A DNA stretch of 64,000 bases from Zizania palustris (GCA_019279435.1 JAAALK010000289.1:90489023-90553022); one strand, 5' to 3'; shown: positions 1-11,639, counted from the first letter of the stretch. Program-made: numbers and translations. The notes: generated from the letters alone by a model not told the origin.

Positions 1-764
1 TTCCCATCTTTCGAAATTATTCTTGTCTCAACATCACCCTCCGGGCTTGGCTTGAGCGATGATCCCTTCGGAGGGTTCGAGGTCTCCGGCACTTCTTCGA
101 TGCTTTCTGCCACATTATGCACTTGCCGGGGGTCCAACGGCTGCCCATGGCCATACTCCGTCCTCCGGGCTACAGCTTGGTCTCCTGAAATAGTAAGCAC
201 TCCACCTTGCGTGGGCATTTTGAGACAAAGGTAATTATGGTGTGCTATAGCCCCGAACTGGTTCAACATCCCTCGGCCGAAGATAGCATTGTAAGCGTAT
301 GGGGCATCAACCACGTCGAAGATCACCTCTTCTACTCGGGCCAAAGGCCCCTCTCCGAAGGCAACCTCGAGGCCTATTTGGCCGAGGGCATCGAGAGGCA
401 GTCCTGAGAACCCTTGAAGCGGCCGGGCTGCTGGAAGTAGATGCTTTCGAGGTATGCACATCTGATCGAAGGCCTGGGCAAAGAGTATGTCCACGGAGCT
501 CCCACCATCTACCAGGATCCTTCGGACCTCCACTCCTGCTATATCAGTAGAAATGACCAATGGGTCAGCATGGGGGAACTTCACCCCCGCAGCATCACTG
601 GCGGTAAATGAAATGGGCACGTGGGACCACTCTGGCATCCCTTCGGCGGAACTCGAGGTCCCAATGCGCCCGACCTCGCGGACATACTCACGCCGCTGCC
701 TTTTGGACATGCTTCCGAGGGTCCCCCCTCCGGAGATGGGCAGGACTACTCTCTTGCCGCGGTC
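1..764 (-). pseudogene. Aspartic protease / start of pol of the Tat-like element
   Basis: This minus-strand frame is continuous with gag apart from the TAG at 765-767 and appears open to the window edge. A retroviral-type aspartic protease motif (RRILVDGGSSVDILF) lies at about 470-520, followed by the flap-like stretch DAPYAYNAIFGRGMLNQFGA near 250-310. The protease would cut the Gag-Pol precursor. The cut comes from the window edge. I do not see reverse transcriptase here; it should lie further left. Confidence 0.8.
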
Positions 765-2180
765 CTACGGGTCTTCTTGCTTTGGTGGTGGCATAATGTT
801 GGCCACCGGCAGCCGCATGGGGGCTTCAGGGGCACCGCCTCGGGCCACAACTTGTACAGGCTCCGAGCGTGCCGATGGTGGGGCCCGATCCGAAGTACCC
901 CGCCCGGTACTTCGTTCAAGGTAGTCGCCTCGAAGGGCCAATACTGCCTTGCAATCCTTCGTGTCATGGCTTCTGTTGTCGCTATGCACGCAACAGAAAA
1001 AACTGTGGCACCTGCCAGACACCCTTTCTTGAGGCTTTGGCGGCCCGACCTTGAAATTCTTCACCTGCTGGAAATTGGCAGGTGCCTTCGGAGCAGAAGG
1101 TGCAATGTTTAGCACCTCCGAACGAAAATGCTTCTTTCCCCGCTTGTACTCGTTGAAGCGGTTGTCTTGTGGAGGTTGTAGGGAAGCGGAGGCTTCAGGC
1201 TCCCTTTTGACTTCTCGGAGGGTGGGCGATGGTGCTTCAGCTCGCCGAAGACAGCCTTCCTCCGCCTTGGCATACTGTTCGAAGTATGCCATTAGCTGTG
1301 CCACAGATGTCACCGGCTTCCGATGGAGTTTGCTGAGGAGGTCGGGGTTTAGCACCCCTTCGTGGGCAGCATCGACTATCGAAGAGGTAGACAGGCGCTT
1401 AATCTGTGATTTGGTGTGGGCGAAGCGCGTGAAGTACTCCCGGAGTGTTTCTCCCACCCGCTGCTTCACCTGGAACAAGCTTCCTGTGGACATCGGGGCC
1501 ACGAAGGTGCCTTGGAAGTTGCTCACAAATTTCTTCTTCAGCTGCTCCTAGGAACTGATCAATCCTGGCTTTAGGGACCAGAACCAGCGAAGTGCCACGC
1601 CTTCGAGGGCAAGGGGGAAGCATTTTGCCATAGTGCTTCGCACCCCTCCGCTCGCTTCTATTGCCAGGGCATTTGAGCGGGTGAACTCTCCGGGGTCCGA
1701 CCCCCCGGAGTACTTGTGCAGTTTCGAGGCCTTGAACTTGGGGTCGAAAGGCACTCTTTGTAAATCCGAATGTAATGGAGACTCGTTATCGAAGGATGCA
1801 TTCTCGGCTTCCTCCGGGACTTGGATAACTTCTGGGAGATTATGGGTACCACCGTCTTGAGGCCCTTCTGGAGTTTCAGTGGAAGCTTGAGTGCGGAGGC
1901 GATCGACGGCCTCTTGCCTCCACCTGGATACTTCCTCCTGAAGCCTGGCTAGTTGCGTAGCCTCGGTTTTGGGAGGGCCTTCGTCTTCGTCGGAGGGCAC
2001 CTCCGGGTCTCGGGAGCTGACGTAGTCGGTTTGAAGCACCATAGGAGGAGCCCGAGGGCCTCGGGGCATTCGACGCCCAGCAGTCTCGGTGGGAATCGCC
2101 GGATTAGCCGAGGGTCCGGCTCTTGTGGTCCGAGGGGACCTTCGGAGAGGACCCGAAGCCCGACTTCGCTTCGGAGGCAT
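765..2180 (-). pseudogene. gag polyprotein of the Tat-like element (two stops)
   Basis: Gag is the structural protein that packages element RNA into cytoplasmic particles. The frame opens with a basic N terminus (MPPKRSRASG) at 2180, then an acidic stretch and the central gag domain (KLHKYSGGSDPGEF ... FPLALEGVALRWF). After a TAG at 1548-1550 the same frame continues (FVAPMSTGSLFQVKQRVGET ...). A Cys/His cluster (CCVHSDNRSHDTKDC) near 960-1010 resembles the variant nucleocapsid motif of Tat gags. The frame ends in TAG at 765-767, directly followed in frame by protease sequence, so both stops probably replaced tryptophan codons. The gene is inactive as it stands. Confidence 0.85.
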
Positions 2181-2359
2181 AGCTAGCCACGAAGAGGTCT
2201 TTGAGACGGAGGACTTCGAACGACTCAGGAGGTCGAGTGAAGGCCTTCGGGCTGCACTAAGAAGCCCTTAACTGAAGGGTGCGCGGAATCTTGAGACTTC
2301 GAGGCTCCCTCCGTAAGTGCTCTTCGAAGTGCAGTCAGCAGCAGAGAACAAGCTTTTAG

Positions 2360-2398
2360 AAATTGGTCCCCACGGATGGCGCCAACTGTTGGCGCAAA
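2360..2398 (-). other. Primer-binding region with a 17-nt palindrome
   Basis: Just inside the LTR the minus strand reads TTTGCGCCAACAGTTGGCGC, then CATCCGTGGGGACC. The TTGGCGCC... block has the form of grass gypsy primer-binding sites, though I cannot assign the tRNA. GCGCCAAC-N-GTTGGCGC at 2379-2395 is a perfect palindrome that includes part of the presumed primer site. Confidence 0.5.
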
Positions 2399-2881
2399 TG
2401 TTACGCCAACAGGTTCTCTGAGATCAAGAACGGACAAACAAGGAGTTTGCACTTTAGGACTACCTCGAGCCTCCGAATTGGATAATAACTTGAGTGGTCC
2501 GAATGTGTGTAATGAATAACTTGTTCTGGATCCCTCTTACAGGGTACAAAGGGGGGTATTTATAGGTAAAAAGACATAAGGAAAATACCTAAATACCCCT
2601 AGATTACAACCGACCTCGTGGAACCTATTCGGTACTGGGAACAAGGTCATATAAGGTAAAATACTACAAGGTAGTTGGATAAGCTGGACATCCAATCAAT
2701 CATGTCCTTCGGCTTCGAGGCCTCCATCTTCCCTTCGGAGGGTTCTCCAGGGCTTCGTATCGGTGCACCCTTCGGCGCGGCGACTCATACTTCGAACAAC
2801 TGCTCCCTAGCTTCGGAGTCCTCCTCGGCCTCTGAAGGATTAATCTTTAAGCCCTGGAAATGGAGTAATTTCCCCCAACAG
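2399..2881 (-). repeat. 5' LTR (483 bp) of the Tat-like element
   Basis: On the minus strand the LTR starts TGTTGGGGGAAAT and ends GGCGTAACA, giving the usual TG...CA ends inside a short TGTT/AACA inverted repeat. A TATA-like motif (TATAAATA on the minus strand, about 2557-2566) lies in its middle, as expected for the LTR promoter. Only one LTR is in the window, so the boundaries rest on the end motifs, the adjacent primer-binding region and the exact break in the Helitron frame. Confidence 0.75.
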
Positions 2882-4509
2882 TCATGTTTGCACCTAACAT
2901 TGGAAATACCATGTCAATAAGACTATCAATGTCTGATTCTGCACCAGTGTAGGGTACACATATTTCGTCGGGTAAATTTACATAGTCATCATCGATGGTC
3001 TCTTCAATGCCATTGCTAATCCATAGCAGGTAGTCTGAAAACCATATATCTGATCGAGCTCTCATGTTATGGACAAGTCTCAATTGATGCATGTTATCCC
3101 ATAGGTAAGATCTACGCAATATTGCATTTACAATTTGAGCCATATTCCCCTTTCGTATAACTGTAAGAACTTGTCTAAAGTCACCTCCAAAAACCATTGG
3201 TTTTCCTCCAAATGGTAGATTGGGCTTTTCCATTATGTCCCTCATGCTCTTGTCCAACGCCTCAATTGCCTGTCTTTTTGTCACGGAGACTTCATCCCAT
3301 AATATAAGCGAAGATTTTTGAAGAAGCTTCGCAGTACCACTTTGTTTGGTGAAGTTACACACTGCATTATCTTGTATGCTTAGTGGTATCTTGAACCTTG
3401 AATGAGCTGTCCTACCTCCAGGCATGATGGAAGCAACAACACCAGATGTTGCAGTAGCAATAGCTATCTCCCCCTCGCTACGGACTTTTGCTAATAAAGC
3501 TTTGTACAGAAAGGTTTTTCCTGTTCCTCTTGGACCATCAACAAAAAACACACCTCCACTATTGTTGTCAACGGATGATAGTATAACATCATAAGCATAT
3601 CTCTGTTCTGCATTAAGAGAGGATGTGCTCGCTAGTAGCTCATTATCCACCTGTATAGAGGACTCTTCACAAATCTCCCTCACCTCACCTGCCATGGCGT
3701 CATATGATTCATCAATTTCTAGAAGAGGAAATGATGTTATCTCTTTACCCATTGACTGAAGCAATTTTCTGATATCCAATAACACCATTTGTTCAACTGC
3801 ATATGCATTCATCTGGGATCGTCGGATGTCATCAGACATTGCTTCGAAGTGTTTGTTCCAGAGTCCACGCACATCGCTAGGTTCACAATAAACCAATATT
3901 GTAGCAAACAACCTTCGGAGGGACGAAGGCATATGAAAAACTTCAGCTTCAGAGAGGCACTCATCAATGCTATTATCTGATTCAATAATACCTCTTTTCT
4001 CAGCGCTTTCTTGAAATGTAGGGTATACAATACCATCATATGTCCTCAAATTCTCAAATGAAGTAGCACCAACCACATGGTTTAATAGCACCCTCAAGTA
4101 GTATCTCTCTCCCTCTACTAGATGTGCTGAGATGATCCTCCCAACCTGCGTGCTTCGTTCTCTTATTTTCCAAAGCTTACGTCCAGGCAACCACACTGCA
4201 TATTGTGGGAAATCCCTATAAAGTAATGTGCGTGCCCACGTAAATTCTTGATTTGCCTTGAAATACTCAGTCAACATGGTTCTTGAAGAACCCTGTTGGT
4301 CGAGAATTTCACGTACATCAGCATTCTCTCTATAGGACACAAGATGCATTCTTGGGAGGTGGAGCTGTAACTGTAGCACTGGTGGCGAAATCCCGCTAAG
4401 ATCAAATCCAAATATTCTCCACAATGCCTCCTGTGGTGTTACCCACCTAGGATACCTATATTCATTGATCTCATTAATCTCGCGATTTTCATCAGCTTCA
4501 TTGACGGAC
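2882..4509 (-). pseudogene. Helitron helicase domain (PIF1-like, SF1), C-terminally cut
   Basis: This is the helicase half of the Helitron Rep-helicase, which unwinds DNA during rolling-circle transposition. One open frame shows Walker A (GPRGTGKT, about 3520-3545), Walker B (LILWDEVS, about 3290-3315), motif III (GGDFRQVLTV, about 3160-3190) and motif IV region (LVHNMRARSD), in PIF1 order. N-terminal to these lies the linker typical of plant Helitrons (LHLPRMHLVSYRENADV...). The frame is cut at 2882 by the LTR of the neighbouring element, removing the last helicase motifs. The upstream Rep half is in another frame because of an indel near 4580. Confidence 0.92.
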
Positions 4510-5510
4510 ACAGACGCCCTATCATAACCCTTATAAATATACTTGTAGAGGTAGTTAACAGCCTTAATACTCGAACAAACTTTGCATTGATGTGACAGTC
4601 ATACCTTTTTAGAAGCATAGGATTATATGGAACAACCCATCTATTATCTAAGTCATGACCTCTCACTCTTACCCTTTGTCTGTCATCCCTTCTCCTGTAG
4701 ATAGGGTAAGAATCTTCGCCTTGGATAGTTGTGTCACTAAATTGGCGCGGATAATAGCACTTGCAACTACCATTTTTCATGCATGGACTCTTCCTATTTA
4801 GTGGGCCACATGGGCCATGCATCATATGTTTCACTACCATTTCATGTAGCTCCGGGTATATATCCTTATTTGGAAGTTCTGCTGAGATAACATTATCATA
4901 CTCATCGGGACAACTCAATTTGTATGTTGACTCCATGATAAGGAGGAAATGTGCATGTGGTAGACACCTTTTTTGGAACTCGATTACATGGACTTGTGCT
5001 GCAATGATTCCTAGGATATGTTTACGAAATAGCTGGAATTTGAGATCCTCTAGCTTGGCTTTAAATACACGCACAACAAGATCAGGACGATCTTGTGGTG
5101 TTTGGCCAGGTCCAAGCTCCCTACTTATCTCTTCCCAATTAGGATTACAAGTCATTGTGATAAATATGTCGGGTTTTCCATACTTCTGCACCAAGGCCAT
5201 AGCATCCATGTATCTTCGTCTCACATCCCTCCCACCACCAATAAACGATGCAGGTAGGACCCATCTTTTTCCCAATCTGCTGGCTCTATGTTCTCCAACA
5301 GATACACTATCCATCAAGCCCTGGTAAAGATCTGCACGAATTTTCTTCTGATTGTATAAGAAGTAATTCAGTCGAGACATTTCAATTTTTATGTAGGTAT
5401 CAACTACAAACTGTTGGAATAGACGTCTCCCATGCAAGACCGTGTTGAAGATTCCACTACGCATCTGGAATTTATAGCAATAATACTCGCGCATCGAAAC
5501 AAAAAACTTG
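4510..5510 (-). pseudogene. Helitron Rep (HUH, two-tyrosine) domain
   Basis: This is the rolling-circle initiator domain (Helitron_like_N and HUH Rep). The exon begins after an acceptor at 5511 and reads REYYCYKFQMR ... RRRYMDAMALVQKYGKPDIF, then the two-histidine metal motif LPHAHFLLIM at about 4945-4975. The catalytic tyrosine motif YLYKYIYKG is encoded at about 4528-4554, but in the frame of the helicase, so a short indel near 4575-4585 splits Rep from its tyrosines. All catalytic residues can be found, yet no uninterrupted Rep-helicase could be translated from this copy. Confidence 0.9.
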
Positions 5511-5605
5511 CTGGTAGTATCTACAAAGCAAAGAGAAATCAGTTAGGTGATTACCGTATGGATTAATAGTATCGTAATAACATGAATACGAGTCACTTAG
5601 CTAAC

Positions 5606-7350
5606 CTGAGTTGTCAGCATTTCTTTGTCGGGTTGTACTTATCTGACTAATGTCAATACCTTCTCTCGGTATATCAGAATGCCAACCGAGATCTGCTCTT
5701 GGAAAAAATAGGGGGTATGACAAAGGGTCGTAGCACCCATCACTCGGTCTAATTGAATAGTAGTTGTTGTTATTGCCAAACAAGGTGACGCTACGATCAA
5801 AATGTTTATTAATATCATTCCCCTCAACCCACACAGCAGCAACCTCTGATGTTAATGGTCTGTTATAAGTTCTCTGGTCTAGCTTATAGTCCATATTTAG
5901 CACAATTCGATATTCATCAACGTCTTCAACCTGTCCTAGGCTTCTGAATGTTTCAGAGTAGGGATTATCTCTCAAAATATGTACCAAACATCTAATAATA
6001 GATATGTCCCTTTCTCTATATATCTCATCTCGAGCACGACGGAAACGATGTGATAAGCTAGGATCATCATCATAGAAGTACAACTGCAAGTGGCTAGGTT
6101 CATTGTCTCCATTCCCAAAAGAATGTATGTTATGGTACATTTGCCCATGCGCTTTAAATGTGTACACTCCATCCCTTGCACTTGCGAGGTTCTTGTCATA
6201 ATCATAGTACATTGTGGTGAAGGAAAAATGACTGTTAAAATATCTAATATTCTTCATAAAGTGTTGTGATTGAATGTCTTCACCTGTGTACAACCGTCGA
6301 AGCTCCTCAGGTGGCTCAGGCATTTGAAGTTTGACCTTGCCATTCATACAACAAAATCCTGGTGGCTCATATTCAAACCTCTTCGCACCACAATGACGAC
6401 AGTCTGGCTGAGTCTTTAAAAAGTGAGCGCTACCAGGTAGGTTCTGGTAGACAACGTTGGTTGTATCGAGGTTGTTAGAGCCTATCTCAGAGGCATGTGG
6501 TGTATTACGAACAACACAGTTTGGACCAAGAGTTCTTCTTCTTGCTCGATTTCGTTGGTTATGTTTTTCTCGCATAACCTGCCTTTGCTCATCTGTCATA
6601 CTTACTGAATATCGTTGGTTCTCTTGCCTCACTTGCCTCTGTTCATCCGTCATACTTGCATATCGAGCTTTATCACATGCACATCTGTTGTTTCGTTGCT
6701 CCGATGTCAAGCTTGCATAGCATGCTCTTTCACGTGCACGCCTTATCTCAGCACGATCTATCGATCGGTCAAGTTGGGTTTGTTGAACAGATGGAATTGC
6801 TTGTTGCTCTTGTGAGTCGATAGTTGGAGTTGCTACTATAGCAGAATTTGCACATGCACAAAGTTTATGTAATCACATGAGACATAATTTTTGCTATTAG
6901 TAATCGCACAACCCACATTGCAGTAGTTTATACCATTAGAGGTTTGTCCTTGAAATAATCCCGCTGATGTAAGGGTACTTTGCGTAGGAACAACAAATGA
7001 GGACGGTGGTCGATATGGCACATTTTCACCGTCCGATGAACTTTCCGATGGAGTGTGTGATGGTTGTCGAATACAAATTCCAGAAGGGTCGTGAGGCAAA
7101 TTGTTACAGCGATTTCTCTTTTGTCTATGACGACCATCGATTACTATAAAAATTTAAAATGAGTACACATTTTCAGACAATAATTTTAGTGTAATGTTGT
7201 AGCACAAATATCTGAATAGACAAATAAACAGGATAAATTAAGCGCATAAAATAAAAATAACCTTCTTTCCCCTCTCTCCTCGCTATATTTTTTGACATGA
7301 TTGATAGCTTTGTTATCGCGGCGTCGAGCGGCCTGTTGATTGCATAATTG
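5606..7350 (-). pseudogene. Helitron Rep-helicase N-terminal exons
   Basis: The N-terminal part of plant RepHel proteins. The main exon ends at a donor at 5606/5605 (CAG|GTTAG); the 95-bp intron runs 5511-5605 with an AG acceptor before the Rep exon. Visible parts are repeated motifs (RYASMTDEQRQ and relatives, about 6560-6720), a zinc-finger-like CRHCGAKRFEYEPPGFCC near 6340-6400, and the conserved stretch DGCYDPLSYPLFFPRADLGW near 5680-5740. Further upstream exon-like sequence reads to 7142, and a short basic exon (RRRDNKAINHVKKYSE) sits at about 7263-7320. The exact start codon and first introns are uncertain. Confidence 0.8.
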
Positions 7351-7683
7351 GTTAACCACCAAACAAACGATACTTGAGTGGAAACATTAGAGATGGAACA
7401 TGAATTTAATTCAGAGAAGTGTTTAAGTTTTTAATTTATTTTTCTTGGTACCAAAGAGTGATTTAGAATACTTGTTTTGTATGAAAGGGTTATTTTGAGG
7501 GTTAGGATTACAAATTTGTTATTTAAATAGGGCATTGGATGATTATTAATCAAGATTGGATCTGGAGATTGTGTTAGAGGAAAGAAAATATTCTTCAAGG
7601 TTAGGAATGAGAGTATTACAGTGAATGATGTTTTCAGTTTGTAAATAAGTGTATTTGAATTTGAGACATGTATTCCAATACAA
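7351..7683. other. AT-rich Helitron spacer
   Basis: This lies between the RepHel 5' end and the RPA-like gene. It is AT-rich, with no supported coding exon, tRNA or clear repeat. The RepHel promoter might be here, but I see no distinct TATA box. Confidence 0.4.
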
Positions 7684-7866
7684 ATATTACATTGAAATAA
7701 CTTCAAAGGGAATACACAATAGATTCAACGAATGATCACAAAACCAAATACCACATTCAAATAACTTCAAAGGGAGTACACAATAGATTCAACGAAATGA
7801 ACACAAAAACCAAATATTACATTCAAATAACTTCAAAGGGAGTACACAATAGAAATAAACACAAAA
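7684..7866. repeat. Three-copy tandem repeat, about 62 bp
   Basis: Three head-to-tail copies of a unit containing AATAACTTCAAAGGGAGTAC followed by acaatagattcaacgaa. The last copy is truncated. It lies inside the Helitron, just downstream of the RPA-like gene. Confidence 0.8.
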
Positions 7867-7929
7867 CACCTGAATATGGGGAAGTACATAAACAACGCAC
7901 ATCACGATACACACACAAGACTGTAACAC

Positions 7930-9296
7930 TATGGACAGTCAGATCCAAAAATCGTTGCCAAATATCTCCATCTAGCTTCCATGAACCTATTGACAAATCT
8001 TAGATCCATAGTTCCTGAACTCACACGTTGTCGTAAGTCTGCATGTATATTTCGAAGAAAAATAACTAATAATATATATAATATTATGTGATGTATTACC
8101 ATTATAATTATATTAAATTTGTATTGTTGGAACTACTTACTTTGCAAAGGTAGTGTGGCTGGATGAATCGGATTAAACTTTACTGTAGTGTGTTCTGAAG
8201 TCTCTAAACATCCTATCACCAAGTAGAAAAAAAAGTAGTGTAATTCATCACTATATCTTTATGAATTATAAAATGGGTTAGGACTGAATTACTGTGCTTC
8301 TTGTGAAGTCGAAGCATGGTTCCTAAAACAATGTGGTTGTTACGATGAGCTTCTGTCCATTCGGACATGTGATTAGTGAGGCAGTCACCCAAATTCCAAC
8401 AACCATCATGTTCAAGCTAAAAAAGATCAAATTTTCATTAGCTTTCGATTTGCAACAACAATGTGATTGTTTATGACGATATAAGTGGTTGTATCTAACT
8501 TATGTATTACCTAATGTCCATCAGTGTTATCTCCCTCTATAGACCTCCAATACGTTCTAATTTCCCCCAATAGACAACCACTCCAGCTATGTCTGTGCAA
8601 ATAATCATATCACGCTATAAGTAAGACAACTAATTTTTTTTGAAACTATGCATCGCCGATTTAATTTACGAACGTACCCACAAACCTTTTATTCGGACGA
8701 ATCCACGCGTCATGAAACGTCAATAGATATTTTGGATAGGGAGGGAATTGGATTGGAAGAATGTATGGCTCAACTATTGTATTTCTTCGAAGAGAACCTT
8801 CATAGGCATGGGCAATGCTCCGATAATACAATGCCTCTTCAAGATTGGGTTGAAAATATAGACAATGAATAGTATAACATTGTCCTTCATTTAGGAGAAT
8901 GTTAAACCTATGAACATCCTCCCGCTCCCATGCAATGACTTCTATTTTAGCACCCTACGTACAATGTTAAGGTTTAGAATATGTCACATGTTAACTACTG
9001 CGTAAGATTTAGTCCAACATATGTGCAACTTACAGTAATATCAATTAAAATAAATCGTTGTTTCTCTCCATATTCATCAGGGCGAAACTTAACATCTATT
9101 CTGACAACGACACTCCATGGATGGCCTATGTGGTGGAACTCTATCTCATCAAATTTCATAAACCTTAATAAAAAATAAAATTTAGAACATCTTTCATCGT
9201 TGCAGCAAAATTGGTTTTAGTAATATAGGCTCACCTAGGTACCACCTCATTACGAGTTGGATGGTCGGCGTAAGTTCTCTTTCGCATGCCAGCCAT
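7930..9296 (-). pseudogene. RPA1-like (OB-fold single-strand DNA-binding) gene of the Helitron
   Basis: Plant Helitrons often carry a replication protein A 70-kDa-like gene thought to protect single-stranded intermediates. Splice-bounded exons can be read on the minus strand: exon 1 9296-9235 (MAGMRKRTYADHPTRNEVVP), exon 2 9163-9034 (FHHIGHPWSVVVRIDVKFRP ...), exon 3 8954-8670 (GAKIEVIAWEREDVHRFNIL, an OB-fold signature) and exon 4 8595-8511 (DIAGVVVYWGKLERIG). Later pieces near 8290-8410 (WNLGDCLTNHMSEW), 8145-8215 and 7930-8040 fit further OB-fold exons. Exon 4 has an in-frame TAG, so this copy looks inactive. The assignment rests on motif pattern and Helitron context, without a search. Confidence 0.75.
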
Positions 9297-9529
9297 TTAA
9301 TATATCTAAGAAATTCAACTATATTATAACGTTTTATTTTGCGGTATTTATTTGACAAACCAAATATAAACACATTATTTGACAAATAGAATAGAAACAC
9401 ATGTAAGAAGACAAGGAATTATTAAAGTACTTCTAAAAATTAGGGGAAAATCTTTAAAGAATAAAAAGGGAAATATTAAAGAAATAAACAGGATAATTCA
9501 TCGAAAAAATCCCAAAATTCAAAAAAAAT

Positions 9530-10420
9530 ATAGAAAACGCAATTATGAAATATAGGAAATTATAAAAAAATCATGAAAATGCTCAAAAAATTAAGAATAG
9601 TGGTACTGAACATGATGAAGTATACACATGTTTCCAACATATAATTTGCTTTATCTTAATTATGGGAATTTTTCTTATTTTGAGGCAATAATAAATAAAA
9701 TAGTAAATGCTATTACAAAATTCTAGAAATTAGAGAATACTCATGGAAATTCTCAAAAATTTCAGAGTAGTGGTAATGAATATGATGAATTATACAAAAA
9801 ATATACAACATCTAAACTTGCTTTATCTTAATTTTGGGAATTTTTATATGTTCAAGGGAATAATAAAATAGAAAATGCTATTATTAAGTTCTAACAATTA
9901 GAAATACTCATAGAAATGCTCAAAAAATTAAGAGTAATTATACTGGACATGATGAATCATATTAAAATTCTCTACATTCCTAAAGTTGTTTTATCTTAAT
10001 TTTGGTAAATTTTCTAATTTTCCAGGGAATGATTAAATAGAAAAAAAAGGCAATTATTAAATTCTGTAAAATGGAAAATACTAATAGAAATTCTAAAAAA
10101 ATTAGGAGTAATTTTACTGAACATGATGAATAAAAAAAATAATTCTCTAAATACCTAAATATGTTTTATCAGTATTTTGGTAAATTTTCTAATTTTCCAG
10201 GGAATAATTAAATAGAAAAAGGCAATTATTAAATTCTGTAAAATGGAAAATACTAATAGAAATGCTAAAAAAATTAGGAGTAATTTTACTGAACATGATG
10301 AATCAAAAAAAATTATCTCAATACCTAAATATGCTTTATCTTAATTTTGGGAATTTTTCTAATTTCCAGGGAATAATTAAATAGAAAAAGGCAATTATTA
10401 AATTCTGTAAAATGGAAAAC
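9530..10420. repeat. AT-rich tandem array, about 5 units of about 170-190 bp
   Basis: Each unit contains gaacatgatgaat, then ctttatcttaattttgggaa, then a (c)cagggaataattaaatagaaaa block. Units start near 9530, 9722, 9900, 10075 and 10248. The last three are close copies; the first two are more diverged, and period changes come from small indels. No coding potential. The array separates the RPA-like gene from the GC-rich 5' block of the Helitron. Confidence 0.85.
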
Positions 10421-10575
10421 ATTTCTCAGCCCGAACAGTGAATCAGCCCAGCCCACAAGTGCGCGCCGCACGCAAAAATAACCTAGGCCCAGGCCAAGAT
10501 TTACGCGCGACCCCGCACGGGAAACCTGGGCCTGGGCCTGGAATTCGTGCTCCCGCCTGGGCTGAATCACGGCCG

Positions 10576-10621
10576 GATCAACGCTGGCCGTCGGATTTGA
10601 TCCGACGGCCACGCGTTGATC
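10576..10621. repeat. Long palindrome upstream of a TATA box
   Basis: The inner arms ggccgtcggat (10586-10596) and atccgacggcc (10600-10610) are perfect with a 3-nt loop. They extend outward to about 20 nt per arm (gatcaacgc / gcgttgatc) with one single-base gap. It could form a hairpin or cruciform and lies just upstream of a plus-strand TATA motif. Confidence 0.85.
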
Positions 10622-10690
10622 TGAGCGGTATAAATAGGGATCGGGCGCTGGGAACCCTAACCCTAATCAGTTCTACGCGCAAGCGGGGTG
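10622..10690 (+). promoter_or_regulatory. Plus-strand core promoter-like segment (TATA and telo-box)
   Basis: TATAAATA at about 10629-10636 is followed after about 25 bp by AACCCTAACCCTAA, the telo-box found in 5' regions of plant growth and translation genes. It points opposite to the Helitron genes. A second telo-like block (gttagggttagggtttaacc) lies at 11040-11060. This may be a captured host promoter with 5' UTR; no downstream coding exon is recognisable. Confidence 0.5.
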
Positions 10691-10748
10691 AGCGAGCGGC
10701 GGAGCGGCCGAGCGAGCACGAGCGGGGTGAGCGAGCGGTGGAGCGGCC

Positions 10749-10999
10749 GAGCGAGCGTGCGGCGGAGAGTGCGGCGGCGGTGAGCCCTGCCCGCCGGCTT
10801 CCTCGCCGGAGTCCTCCGCTCACCCGAGGGTGAGCGAGGGTCCGTCGATGTAGCCCGCGACAGAGCGAGCGTGCGGCGGAGAGAGCGGGAGCGAGAGCGG
10901 CGGCGGCGAGCCCGGCCCGCTGGCTTCCTCGCTGGAGTCCTCCGCTCACCCGAGGGTGAGCGAGGGTCCGTCGAAGTAGCCTGCGGCAGAGCGAGCGCT
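10749..10999. repeat. GC-rich tandem duplication, about 120-126 bp x 2
   Basis: Copy 1 starts near 10749 and copy 2 near 10865; both run from gagcgagcgtgcggcggaga to ggtgagcgagggtccgtcga. The copies differ by a few substitutions and a short indel. Reading frames through this block are low-complexity and appear on both strands, so I do not call a gene. Confidence 0.85.
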
Positions 11000-11639
11000 C
11001 GGTCCAGCGGGCGAGCGGCGGTGAGCGGCAGTGAGCGGAGGTTAGGGTTAGGGTTTAACCCTAATCCTCGTTTTTTTTTCGATCTGATTTCATTGATTTG
11101 ATCTGATTTGATTTCATTTCATTTGATCTGAAGATTGTATGCTTGAACATGGGGGCGTAGGGAACATACCTACCAAACCCTAGTGCGTGTTTGAGCAGTG
11201 GGTTGTCCGAGCAGAGGGATAGAGCAGAGGGGAGAGAGCAGAGAGCAGAGGTAGAGCGTGTCTGAACGGAGGGGAGGGTTCTGGTTTATTAAGAGGGGCG
11301 CACGGTTTTAGGGTGATAGAGCTCGGTCAAGACGGCGGTTCATGGCGGTTTTAGGGTTCGGGCTGGTAGGCTTAGGGTGGACTGAGCTGGGGTGAGCGCT
11401 ACACGTGGGAGAGGGATTCCCGATCGACTCCCTAGCGCGCACACCGATGACTTGGTCCAGGCGGTTGCGCTGCGCGCGGCTGCGTGCAGACTGTTGGCAC
11501 ACTGCGCGTAGACGGGAGGGAGCACGACGGCCGAGCGAGGCGGCGTGCAGGCTTATTGGGCCGGTATGGCTGCTGTGCTGGGCCGAGAATCTACTGCGCG
11601 GGGAGGGAGGCGCGCGAGCGCTGCGGACGAACGAACAAG

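Larger units (their letters stand above)
1..2881 (-). mobile_element. Tat-like Ty3/gypsy LTR retrotransposon, 5' portion
   Basis: Read on the minus strand, the order is 5' LTR (2881-2399), a primer-binding region, gag (from 2180) and protease (764 to the window edge). The rest of pol and the 3' LTR lie to the left, outside the window. The gag type, the wording of the protease motif and the TGTTGGGGG LTR start match Tat-lineage grass elements such as RIRE2; the lineage call is inference. The element ends exactly where the Helitron helicase reading frame is cut, so it inserted into that Helitron. Bases 2882-2886 (gtcat) should be one copy of the 5-bp target duplication; the other copy is outside the window. 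Confidence 0.85.

Noticed and set aside
10578..10949. Long frames in the GC-rich Helitron block as genes
   Set aside because: Low-complexity Arg/Ala/Ser composition appears on both strands across a tandem duplication. No domain or start context.
10650..11060. Telomeric repeat tract (ccctaaccctaa)
   Set aside because: Only two to three units in each orientation; better explained as telo-box promoter motifs.
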